NCBI GenBank assembly: GCA_016868305.1
Contig: VGHK01000004.1
Location: 1-64,000 of the forward strand
Source: Betaproteobacteria bacterium
GTDB lineage: Bacteria > Pseudomonadota > Gammaproteobacteria > Burkholderiales > Burkholderiaceae_A
Reading direction: 5' to 3'
DNA length: 64,000 bases
Below the pieces are notes generated by a model, which was not told the DNA's origin, made no database searches, and saw only the letters and a program-made list of their open reading frames with translations. Position 1 is the first letter of the stretch; each line of letters begins with the position of its first letter. Both the position numbers and the translations under genes were made by a program. Below are positions 1-12,448 of this stretch, piece by piece.

Positions 1-160
<160 letters not shown>

Positions 161-222
161 CTAGAGATTTAAGGGTCTGCACCAGGAGGCGGGAATAGAT
201 CTCACCCCCAGATGCTTTAGGG

Positions 223-906
223 TTAGAAGGATTTGGTAAGCGAAATGACGGTGCCGGTCTTATCAAGGCCGTTAGAATAAGCACCGGTCGCCTTGGTAAA
301 AGCCGCGCCAACGGCAAAATCATTGCCGAGGTCGTAGCTGATACCAATCAGGTAGTCATAGCCTTTGGACTGACCTCCCTTGCCTGCATGATGGCCTGCG
401 GCGATGTCTAAAGAGACCTTATCGCTCAAAGGAAAGGATCCAGAGAGGTTGTAGTAGAGATGGTTTTTGCTTCCCGTTACGCCGAAATAGTCTGTTGTTG
501 CGTAGGAGGTTTTGAAAGTGACTGGACCGTAAGTGAGACCGACATAGAGCTCGTTGGTGTTGGCACTTGTTGAACCTGCGTAGTAGTAATACAGGCTGCC
601 GACATCAATGCCGATTCCGCCGATTTCGGTGGAATAGCCAATATAAAAATCGCTTTCTAGACCACTTGAACCTGGGTAGCCCGTCGATGAGATGCTCGAG
701 TTCCAGTTCCCCACGTAAAACCCACTGGCATGACTGTAGTCAAAACCCCCTTGCAGGGCAGGCTTGGTGTCCGTTTGGGTGATTCCCCGAAAACGATAGT
801 CGCTAAAGACACCAACGTTGGCCGAGATGCCTTCGGCTTTCACTGCCTGAGAGGACAGCGGTAAAAGCGCTGCCGCCATCGAGATCGCGAGAAGAGTTTT
901 TCTCAT
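223..906 (-). CDS. TorF-family putative outer-membrane porin (Gcw_chp type)
   Basis: 227 aa with signal peptide, then GISANVGVFSDYRFRGITQTDTKPALQGGFDYSHASGFYVGNW; C-terminal Phe; directly upstream of glnK, a common proteobacterial arrangement. Confidence 0.85.
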   Translation of the reverse strand: MRKTLLAISMAAALLPLSSQAVKAEGISANVGVFSDYRFRGITQTDTKPALQGGFDYSHASGFYVGNWNSSISSTGYPGSSGLESDFYIGYSTEIGGIGIDVGSLYYYYAGSTSANTNELYVGLTYGPVTFKTSYATTDYFGVTGSKNHLYYNLSGSFPLSDKVSLDIAAGHHAGKGGQSKGYDYLIGISYDLGNDFAVGAAFTKATGAYSNGLDKTGTVISLTKSF

Positions 907-951
907 TAAGGTTCTCCAAATAAGGGAAGGAAATAATGCCTCTTCCCTCTT

Positions 952-967
952 AGCGATTTGCGTGCCA
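952..967 (-). promoter_or_regulatory. Putative sigma54 (-24/-12) promoter for torF-glnK
   Basis: Minus strand reads TGGCACGCAAATCGCT: GG-N10-GC spacing, one mismatch to TGGCACG-N4-TTGCW; about 45 bp upstream of the torF start. Confidence 0.65.
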
Positions 968-1052
968 GAGGTCAGAAGCCCGAAAGCAGCCCATTTTGCC
1001 GTAGAAATGCCCGCTACCTGTTAGGTTTTGGTGCCTATGGTGCTGCCTAAGT

Positions 1053-1077
1053 GCACCACAGACGTGCGTTATGCACC
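1053..1077. promoter_or_regulatory. Putative NtrC-type enhancer sites
   Basis: GCAC-N7-GTGC at 1053-1067 (GCACCACAGACGTGC) plus another TGCACC half-site at 1072-1077; GGTGC half-sites also at 1030-1043. Lies about 90-110 bp upstream of the sigma54 element. Confidence 0.5.
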
Positions 1078-1124
1078 AGTCTCGACTGGTTTCCAGTGAG
1101 GCAATTTGCTGCTAGTGTTGCAGA

Positions 1125-1472
1125 ATGAAGCCTTTTTCCATGCCAGAGCTCCCCCCGGTTTTTGCCGACCTGCAGCGTCGCATGACCGAGCTTGTGGGGT
1201 CGGGTGGCGGCGCAGACTTTCAGTCTCAGCTGCGCCAGGCGCTAGAGTCGGCCTTGCAGCGGCTCGACCTGGTCACCCGTGAGGAGTTTTCACAGCAGCA
1301 GCGGCTGCTCGCCCAGGCCCAGGATAGAATCACCGCGCTTGAGTCCCTGCTGGCCCAGAAGTATGCCGAACCCGCCGACTCTAGCGGTTCAAGCGGCCCT
1401 CAGGCTTCTGATGGCCCCAGCGGCCCTCGCGGTTCGTCTGATCCCTACGCGGACAACGGCGCCCCGCGCTAG
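1125..1472 (+). CDS. ubiK: Ubiquinone biosynthesis accessory factor UbiK (BMFP/YqiC family)
   Basis: 115 aa; PVFADLQRRMTELVGSGG...FQSQLRQALESALQRLDLVTREEFSQQQRLLAQAQDRITALESLLA is typical BMFP coiled coil. Confidence 0.85.
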   Translation: MKPFSMPELPPVFADLQRRMTELVGSGGGADFQSQLRQALESALQRLDLVTREEFSQQQRLLAQAQDRITALESLLAQKYAEPADSSGSSGPQASDGPSGPRGSSDPYADNGAPR

Positions 1473-1578
1473 GCGGTTCATACTAGACAAGGCAGGACCA
1501 GTCGAACCGGGCTTAGGTGAGCCCGGATCAGTCGTTTGAGGCCTAGTCGGGCAAGGCTGGGCCGGTTAAGACTCCGGT

Positions 1579-3411
1579 ATGACAACCGCCCTTGCCCATA
1601 CCCATGTTCTTTCCGGCCTTTCCACCCAGCCCGTGCGGGTGGAGGCAGACCTTGCCAATGGCCTACCCCAGTTCTCGATTGTGGGGCTGCCCAGTACTGC
1701 GGTGCGCGAGGCCCGCGATCGGGTGCGGGCGGCCTTGGTCAACGCGGGCTTTGGCTTTCCCGACAGACGGGTTACGGTCAACCTGGCACCTGCTGACCTG
1801 CCCAAAGACTCCGGCCGGTTCGACCTGGCCATTGCACTGGCCATACTCGCGGCATATGGCAAGATAGCCCCTCGCTCTCTGAAGAAGTGGGTACTCGCTG
1901 GGGAGCTCTCTCTGTCGGGGGAGTTACTGCCCATTCGGGCCGCCTTCGCCTTCGGGCTTTCGGTGGTGCGCGGCCTGCCAGCCGACGAACCGGCTAAAGG
2001 CTTCCCGGGTCAGAGCCCAAGCCTGCTGATGGCGCCCTCGGCCAACGCGGCAGAACTCTCGCTTTTGGATGCCGAGAGCCAAATTGTCTGTGTGGCCAAT
2101 CTGGTGGATGCCTGCGATGTGGTGCAAGGGCGGCGAGGCGGGGCATCTCCAAGGGCGGTGGTCTCTCAGTCACCCTGCCCCGATGCGCATCCTATCCACG
2201 CCCTTGGCCAAGGACCGGGCCAGGACCCAGCCGCCTCGGCTGAGCACCCCCAATACTCCCCGGATGCCGCAAGTGACCTACGTTGGGAGTCGGTGCGAGG
2301 ACAGGCCGCCGCCCAGAGGGCGGCCATGGTGGCGGCCGCCGGAAGCCACAGCCTGCTTCTGATGGGCCCTCCAGGCGTGGGGAAGTCGATGATCGCCGAA
2401 CGGCTGGTGACGCTCTTGCCTCCCCTGAGTAAGGCCGAGGCTCAAGAGGTATTCGCACTGCAGAGTCTGGAGTCCATAGGCGGTCTGGTCTCCATGGCTG
2501 CGGCCTCGATGACTGCTGGTGCACATGGGGGTGCGGGCGAGGGTGCTCAGAGCCCCAGGCTGAGCCAGGGCCTGCACACAGCGCAGTCAGCCCTATGGAG
2601 TCGGCCGCCGTTTCGGGCCCCGCACCATACCACTTCGGCCAAGGCCCTGATCGGGGGCGGAAATCCGATTCGCCCCGGCGAGATCTCGCTTGCCCATCGG
2701 GGCGTGCTCTTTCTCGACGAGCTGCCCGAGTTCCCCCGGGATGCCCTGGAATCGTTGCGTGAGCCTTTACAGACTGGTGAGGTGCGCATCGTGCGCGTGC
2801 GAGACCGACAGACCCTGCCCTCCCGAGTGCTGCTCGTGGCCGCCATGAACCCCTGCCCCTGTGGCTTTTATGGCGTGAAGGCAAGCCGGCGTGCCTGCCG
2901 CTGCACCGCTGATCAGGTCTCGCGTTACCAGGGGCGGCTCTCTGGACCTTTGCTTGACCGGTTTGATCTCGCAGTCTTGATGCAGTCTCAGTCAGCCGCC
3001 GTGCAATCGGCAGTGGCAAGAACAGGGGCAGGAAAATCCGGTCACGGCGGTAGCGACAATCCCCCACCATCCCGCCTTAGGGATGCGCTAGGCGTAGAAG
3101 CCTCCACCGAAGAGCGCCAGGAACAGGTGGCGCGCGCCCGGGAGCGCGCCGTGGCCCGGCAGGGCTGCCCAAACGCGCAGTTGTTGGCAGAGGCCTTGGA
3201 CAAGCTCGCCCTGTTAGAGCCCGAGGCCCACCAGCTGCTCGCCCAGGTTGCCGAACGCACCGATATGAGCCTGCGGGTCGTAGAGCGGCTTAAGCGGGTC
3301 GCGATAACCCTTGCGGATCTCTCGGGGGCGGATCGGGCGGGTCTTGCGGAAATGGCCCAGGCGATTGACCTGCGTCGTGGGCTTGATCGCCCGGCCGCCC
3401 TGGCCGGATAA
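1579..3411 (+). CDS. comM: YifB/ComM family Mg-chelatase-like AAA ATPase
   Basis: 610 aa; Walker A LLMGPPGVGKSM, RPPFRAPHHTTSAKALIGGG, HRGVLFLDELPEF, MNPCPCGFYG. Confidence 0.93.
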   Translation: MTTALAHTHVLSGLSTQPVRVEADLANGLPQFSIVGLPSTAVREARDRVRAALVNAGFGFPDRRVTVNLAPADLPKDSGRFDLAIALAILAAYGKIAPRSLKKWVLAGELSLSGELLPIRAAFAFGLSVVRGLPADEPAKGFPGQSPSLLMAPSANAAELSLLDAESQIVCVANLVDACDVVQGRRGGASPRAVVSQSPCPDAHPIHALGQGPGQDPAASAEHPQYSPDAASDLRWESVRGQAAAQRAAMVAAAGSHSLLLMGPPGVGKSMIAERLVTLLPPLSKAEAQEVFALQSLESIGGLVSMAAASMTAGAHGGAGEGAQSPRLSQGLHTAQSALWSRPPFRAPHHTTSAKALIGGGNPIRPGEISLAHRGVLFLDELPEFPRDALESLREPLQTGEVRIVRVRDRQTLPSRVLLVAAMNPCPCGFYGVKASRRACRCTADQVSRYQGRLSGPLLDRFDLAVLMQSQSAAVQSAVARTGAGKSGHGGSDNPPPSRLRDALGVEASTEERQEQVARARERAVARQGCPNAQLLAEALDKLALLEPEAHQLLAQVAERTDMSLRVVERLKRVAITLADLSGADRAGLAEMAQAIDLRRGLDRPAALAG

Positions 3412-4627
3412 GCCAGACCAAGGCCACTGCCTGCAGCACTACCCAGACGCCAAAGGCCAGGCGCATGGCCTGCACCTCGTCTGCGCCAAAGAGCCGAAAA
3501 CCATCGATTAGCAGTCCAAGCCCCCACTGCAGGCCAAAGGCCCCGATGAACACCAGAAAGTTAAAGCTTGTGCTGGCCCTGCCGGAGAGCGACTTGGGAA
3601 AGGCCAGTGCAAACCGGGTGTAGCTCAGAGTCGTAACCCCCGCCGCCAAGAAGGTGAGGCTCCAGCCCAGCAGGGGATGGGCCCAGACCCCAAGCACGAC
3701 CGTGGCGCTAAAGACCAGCTTCACCGCAAGTCCGCCCGCCATAAACCAGAAAAGACTCGGGCCCGGATGGATCAACCGGCCGGCAAGCCAGGCCACCATT
3801 AGATGCGAACCCGTCATGACCAGGGTTAGCAGAAACAGCCCCCAGGCTGCATCGGCATTGCTCAGGCCCTCAACCACCCGCAGCCAGGGCCCAAGCCAGA
3901 GCCCGTGGATTGCCAGGAAGCCCCCGAAGGTAATCACGGCAAAGGGCGTCATACGCCAGAACTCCGGATGGGAGACGATCTGACCGAGCCCGTCGCGAGT
4001 GTCTGCCCAGAGGCCCTTCGCCTCGCCCATTTCCCGCGCAAGCGGAATTGGGGGCAGCAGCCAGAGTATTGCGGCGGCAGAGAGCCCGAAGAGGGCCGTC
4101 AGCATCCAGAAGACGCCGCGCCAGCTGGTTACCTGCAAGAGCCACTCCACGGGCAGGGTGGCACTGAGCGCCCCGACCGAGCCCACCACCAGCATGGCCG
4201 AGGCCAGCGGTGCCTGCAGCCGATCCGCAAAGAGCATGCGAAAGGCCTTGTAGCCCGCCATGAGACAGGCCGAGGCACCGGCGCCGATTAAGGCGCGACC
4301 GATCCAGAGCATCCAGAAGTTTTCCGCGAGTGCGCTGAGGCCGCAGCCGAGCATGGCCACGAGCAGCAGGCTTCCCTCTACCTTGCGGGGGCCGTAGCGA
4401 TCCAAGAGAACGCCCAAGGGGATCTGCATCGCGGCAAAAGAAAGAAAGTATGCGCTTGCCAACAGGCCCAGATCGGCGGCGGTGAGCCCGAGTTCCTGTA
4501 CCAGGGCAGGCGATAAAACCGCGTTGATGGTGCGCAAGGCATACGATAAGGCATAGCCAAATCCGAAGGGCAGGAATACCGCAAAGAGCGCCCCGTCCAG
4601 CTGAGAGTCGTTGGCTGCCTTGGCCAT
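3290..4627 (-). CDS. MFS transporter
   Basis: 445 aa, multiple hydrophobic helices, MFS motif LLDRYGPRKVEG; 3' end overlaps comM antisense. Confidence 0.85.
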   Translation of the reverse strand: MAKAANDSQLDGALFAVFLPFGFGYALSYALRTINAVLSPALVQELGLTAADLGLLASAYFLSFAAMQIPLGVLLDRYGPRKVEGSLLLVAMLGCGLSALAENFWMLWIGRALIGAGASACLMAGYKAFRMLFADRLQAPLASAMLVVGSVGALSATLPVEWLLQVTSWRGVFWMLTALFGLSAAAILWLLPPIPLAREMGEAKGLWADTRDGLGQIVSHPEFWRMTPFAVITFGGFLAIHGLWLGPWLRVVEGLSNADAAWGLFLLTLVMTGSHLMVAWLAGRLIHPGPSLFWFMAGGLAVKLVFSATVVLGVWAHPLLGWSLTFLAAGVTTLSYTRFALAFPKSLSGRASTSFNFLVFIGAFGLQWGLGLLIDGFRLFGADEVQAMRLAFGVWVVLQAVALVWLIRPGRPGDQAHDAGQSPGPFPQDPPDPPPRDPQGLSRPA

Positions 4628-4642
4628 GAGGCTAGATGCGGG

Positions 4643-5404
4643 TCATGAACGTAGGCTTGAGAGGGCCGAGGCCACCTGTACCGAGGCCAGAAACTGGTCT
4701 GCCGCCTCTGACTCGAAGCCGGACTCTGGACCCACCACCAAGGCCTCTACCACATAGCCTGGGGTGACCCAGGTGCGCATTGCGAGCCGCGCGGGCAGTG
4801 GTTCTCCTGCGGCAGACAGCCGAATTGACCCCGTGGCCGATGTCGCGCGATGGACCCGCTGCTCGGTGGTCGCACTGGTCTGGCTGCCTGAGATATTGCG
4901 CACCATGGCCAGTTCCAGCCCCCGGGCAAGGAGCCGCAGGCGCGGCGGGTCTGCAGCCGCGAGCGGCTGGGCAAGGCCCAGGGTGTAGCGCTGCTCATCC
5001 ACCACCACCGCCCAGAGGGTAAGCGAAAAGGGCAGGGCGGATTCCTCCTGAAGGGAATCCGACTGATCAGTGCCTTGTCTTGGCATGATTACCGGTGCGT
5101 CGTGGGCCGTGCCCTGCAAGCTGGGGTGTTTCGCCTGCCCGTTTTGCGCAAGCGCAGCATGACTGTCACTGCCTGCCGGCAGCGCATTGCGCAGCACGAG
5201 CTGCCGGGTAAAGGACACAGGCTTACCGGGAAAGCTTGCCTGCCATAGCCCCTCGGGATGCCGGACCACACGCCAGTTCAGCCGGGGCGTGCAGCCGGAG
5301 ACTGCGGCCGACGCCCCTAGGGCAAGGCTGGTAACGGTGAGCCAGCATCGCAGAAAGCCTCGGCGGCTGCGTGCGCTAAGGCGTGTATCGCCAGAGATCT
5401 TCAC
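4643..5404 (-). CDS. Putative exported lipoprotein of unknown function
   Basis: 253 aa; twin-Arg-like RRGFLRCWLTVTSLALGASAAVSGC with lipobox-like VSGC; RBS and orientation consistent with neighbours. Confidence 0.6.
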   Translation of the reverse strand: MKISGDTRLSARSRRGFLRCWLTVTSLALGASAAVSGCTPRLNWRVVRHPEGLWQASFPGKPVSFTRQLVLRNALPAGSDSHAALAQNGQAKHPSLQGTAHDAPVIMPRQGTDQSDSLQEESALPFSLTLWAVVVDEQRYTLGLAQPLAAADPPRLRLLARGLELAMVRNISGSQTSATTEQRVHRATSATGSIRLSAAGEPLPARLAMRTWVTPGYVVEALVVGPESGFESEAADQFLASVQVASALSSLRS

Positions 5405-5450
5405 TACAGTTCACTACGGGCAAGCCATAAGGGTCGGGAGCCCCTACGGC

Positions 5451-5804
5451 CTAGGCCCGTTCCCAGACCACGGGCTCAGAGTCAGCCTGCGCGCGCCTTA
5501 CCATTTGAAGGACAGGGACCAGCCTACGAGATAGCCCCACAGGCAGCTCCCGGGGGAGAAGGTCGTCGGTCTCTCCTGCTGCCGCGGCCTTCTCGCGGGC
5601 CTCGTGCAGGGCACGCTCGGCCCGGGCATCCTGCTCCTTGGCCGCCTCAAGCGCTTCGGCAAGCTTCTGGCTGATGGCGGGGAGTTGCTCCACGCGCCAG
5701 ATCCCCGGAATGCGAAGCTCCTCGCCAAGGGCCTGAAAGACCTGACTGGCCACGGGATCGGTCATGACAAAGGAGGCTGCCGCCTTGCTGAGAAAACGAA
5801 TCAT
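5451..5804 (-). CDS. DUF1840 domain-containing protein
   Basis: 117 aa; MIRFLSKAAASFVMTDPVASQVFQALGEE... and C-terminal LSRRLVPVLQMVRRAQADSEPVVWE resemble DUF1840 N- and C-terminal motifs. Confidence 0.7.
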   Translation of the reverse strand: MIRFLSKAAASFVMTDPVASQVFQALGEELRIPGIWRVEQLPAISQKLAEALEAAKEQDARAERALHEAREKAAAAGETDDLLPRELPVGLSRRLVPVLQMVRRAQADSEPVVWERA

Positions 5805-5813
5805 CGGCCCAGT

Positions 5814-9724
<3,911 letters not shown>

Positions 9725-9728
<4 letters not shown>

Positions 9729-10711
9729 GCCTTTAACCCATCCAGGTAACAGACAATGCCATCGGCATTTAAGCGCAGGTCGATGTCCAAAATAGTGCGC
9801 AGCTGCGCGTCGGACATATCGACCCCGTGGCCGCGGGCCTCGGCAAACATCATGGTCTGCAGGTCGTTTTCGATTGCACGTGCGCGGCCGGCACCTTTGT
9901 CTGCATGCCGATGGGCGATCTCAACATACCGGTCAATCTGGCCAAGCAGAAAGTCTCCGGCCTCTTGCACGGTGCGCAGTTCTGCGTAGTGGGTGAGGTA
10001 GACGGCACGCGGGTTGCTACGCATGACGCGGGTAATTGATGCCTTTAGCGCCTCGGGCTCAAACTGCGATGGGGTGCAGGAGGCAAAGATATAAGGGCCT
10101 TGGGCGGTATCGAGTTCGCGGTAGGAGATGCCAAAGGTGTCGCCTGTAAAAAAGCTGTTGGTCTTCGGATCATGGATAAAGACGTGGTGTTTGGCATGGC
10201 CTGGCGCATCCCAAAAAACGATCTCTCTTCCGGCCAGTGGCACGGTCTGGCCCTCGGGCGTCTCGATAATGCGCGCGCGGTCGATCGGGGTGAGGCCGCC
10301 ATAGTCGCGGTGGGCAACCTCGGGCGTATAGACCTGGCAGACGGCATCCCAGAGCTTTGAGGGGTCGACCATATGCCGAGTGCCCCTAGGGTGTAAGGTT
10401 ACTTGCGCATTGGGGCAGTGCTGTAATAAAGCACCTGCGCCACCGGCATGGTCAAGGTGGACATGGGTAAGAATGATGAAGTCTACGGCCTCAGGACCAA
10501 GCCCTAGCGATTTAAGGGCTTTGAGGACAAAGGGCACGGAGTACTGCGTGCCCGTATCGATCACGGCCACGCGGCCTTTTTCAACAATCAGGTGAATCGC
10601 ATCAAACTCGTCGCGGGTGTAGCCGGAATCGAGCCCATAGATGCCCTGGCCAAAATGACGCAGGCCAGGGATGACCTCTTGGGCCTCGCGATGGTGATGA
10701 TGGGTATGCAT
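9725..10711 (-). CDS. MBL-fold metallo-hydrolase
   Basis: [11 protein letters not shown] metal-binding motif, [12 protein letters not shown]; likely start [13 protein letters not shown]; 4-bp ATGA overlap with metH. Confidence 0.9.
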
Positions 10712-10724
10712 GACAGAAAACCTT

Positions 10725-12416
10725 TTAGACTGAGTTTTGCGCAAGGATATCGCGGGCGGCGCGTTCGGCGATCAGCATTACAGGCGCATTGGTATTTCCT
10801 GAGGTGATGGTCGGCATGGCCGAGGCATCCACCACCCGAAGCCCTGCAACACCGCGAAGCCGAAAGCTGGTGTCAAGCACTGTTCCTGGCTGGTCGGTAG
10901 TACCGTCCTCGTGCACCACGCCCATGGCGCAGGTGCCCACAGGGTGAAAGATCGTGGTGCCCAACTCGCGCGCGGCCTGCTCAAGGTCTGCCCGTGAGGT
11001 CTTTTCCGGCCCAGGCAGGTATTCCTCAGGAAAAAACCCCGATAAAGCAGGGCTTGCCATGATGGCCCGGGTCATCTCCAGACCCTTTACCGCCTTGCGC
11101 AGGTCGTCTTCTGTGGACAGGTAATTGCACTGTATCGCAGGTGGGGTAAGCGGATCGGGGTGTTGAATGCGCACCGAGCCCCGTGAACTGGGCCGCAGGT
11201 TACAGACCGATGGGGTAATCGCATCAAAGCTGTGCAGAGGCTCGCCAAACTTCGGCAAGGACAGTGGCTGGACATGCCATTCCAGGTCGGCGGACGCCTC
11301 TGTATCGCTGCTTTTGGCAAAGGCCCCTAGGGTAGAGGGCGGCATGGTCATGGGCCCGGTCCGCGACAAGAAGTACTGTGCCGCCATGCCAAAACGGGTT
11401 ATGGGATTGTTGTAAAGGCTATTGACCGTTCGGGCACCCTGCACTGTATATACCGTTCGAATCTGAAGATGGTCTTGTAGGTTTTCTCCCACCCCGGGCA
11501 GGTCTAACTGCACCGGAACCTGGAGCTCTGAGAGCAGGCGGGCAGGCCCAATTCCCGAGGCTTGTAGAAGTTGCGGTGAGCCAATCGCTCCGGCCGCAAG
11601 GATGACCTGCTTGCGTGCCCGAACTTCAAGCCGTTGGCCATCTTTGAGGACCTGGAGGGTCCTTGCCCGTAGCGTCGCCCCCGTCCAGGCGCCTCGGTCG
11701 GCAGGACGGCTCTCGCGGTTTTCTTCTAGGCCCAGCGTCAGCGCCTGGGCGTTGGTCCAGACAACCAGGTTTTTTCGCTGGGCAACGGGATGCAAAAAGG
11801 CATCGGCCATAGACCATCTGCGGCCGCGCATCTGGGTGACATGAAAATAGGCACTTCCGGCGTTGTCCCCCCGGTTGAACTCGGCGATGGGTTCAATCCC
11901 CTGTTCTGCCGCCGCCCGCTGCCAGGCATCAAGAATCCGCCACTTTACCCGCGGTGATTCGACACGCATTTCACCGCTGCTACCGTGCCAGGCATTGGCA
12001 CCCCCAAAAAAATTCTCCAGCGACTTATAAATCTCCAGCGTCTGGCCGCCATCGGCATCCCAACGCCAGCGATCGTCACCGGTGGCCTCGGCCCAGCGGT
12101 CGTAGTCACTGGCCTGACCGCGCATATAGATCATGGCATTAATAGACGAGCAGCCGCCGAGCACCCGACCGCGGGCATAGTGGATGGACCTGCCCGCAAG
12201 CCCCGGATCGGCTACTGTCTTAAAGCACCAGTCGGTGCGTGGGTTGCCGATGGTAAAGAGATAACCCACGGGTATCTTGATCCAGAACCAGTCGTCTTTG
12301 CCGCCCGCCTCAAGCAGCAGCACCCGATGGCCTGTCTGAGCTGACAGCCGGTTGGCCAGAAGACAGCCGGCACTACCAGCGCCGACGATAACGGTATCGA
12401 ATTCAAGTTGGCTCAT
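10725..12416 (-). CDS. GMC-family FAD oxidoreductase (choline dehydrogenase-like)
   Basis: 563 aa; FDTVIVGAGSAGCLLANRLS, RGRVLGGCSSINAMIYMRGQ, FHPVGTCAMG, DASAMPTITSGNTNAPVMLIAERAA. Confidence 0.93.
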   Translation of the reverse strand: MSQLEFDTVIVGAGSAGCLLANRLSAQTGHRVLLLEAGGKDDWFWIKIPVGYLFTIGNPRTDWCFKTVADPGLAGRSIHYARGRVLGGCSSINAMIYMRGQASDYDRWAEATGDDRWRWDADGGQTLEIYKSLENFFGGANAWHGSSGEMRVESPRVKWRILDAWQRAAAEQGIEPIAEFNRGDNAGSAYFHVTQMRGRRWSMADAFLHPVAQRKNLVVWTNAQALTLGLEENRESRPADRGAWTGATLRARTLQVLKDGQRLEVRARKQVILAAGAIGSPQLLQASGIGPARLLSELQVPVQLDLPGVGENLQDHLQIRTVYTVQGARTVNSLYNNPITRFGMAAQYFLSRTGPMTMPPSTLGAFAKSSDTEASADLEWHVQPLSLPKFGEPLHSFDAITPSVCNLRPSSRGSVRIQHPDPLTPPAIQCNYLSTEDDLRKAVKGLEMTRAIMASPALSGFFPEEYLPGPEKTSRADLEQAARELGTTIFHPVGTCAMGVVHEDGTTDQPGTVLDTSFRLRGVAGLRVVDASAMPTITSGNTNAPVMLIAERAARDILAQNSV

Positions 12417-12448
12417 ATTGTAAAAACCGCCGGAAAGCGAAAGACCAA

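Noticed and set aside
2192-3070. 292-aa minus-strand ORF inside comM
   Set aside because: Arg/Pro/Gly-rich shadow ORF opposite a well-supported comM; no recognisable domain.
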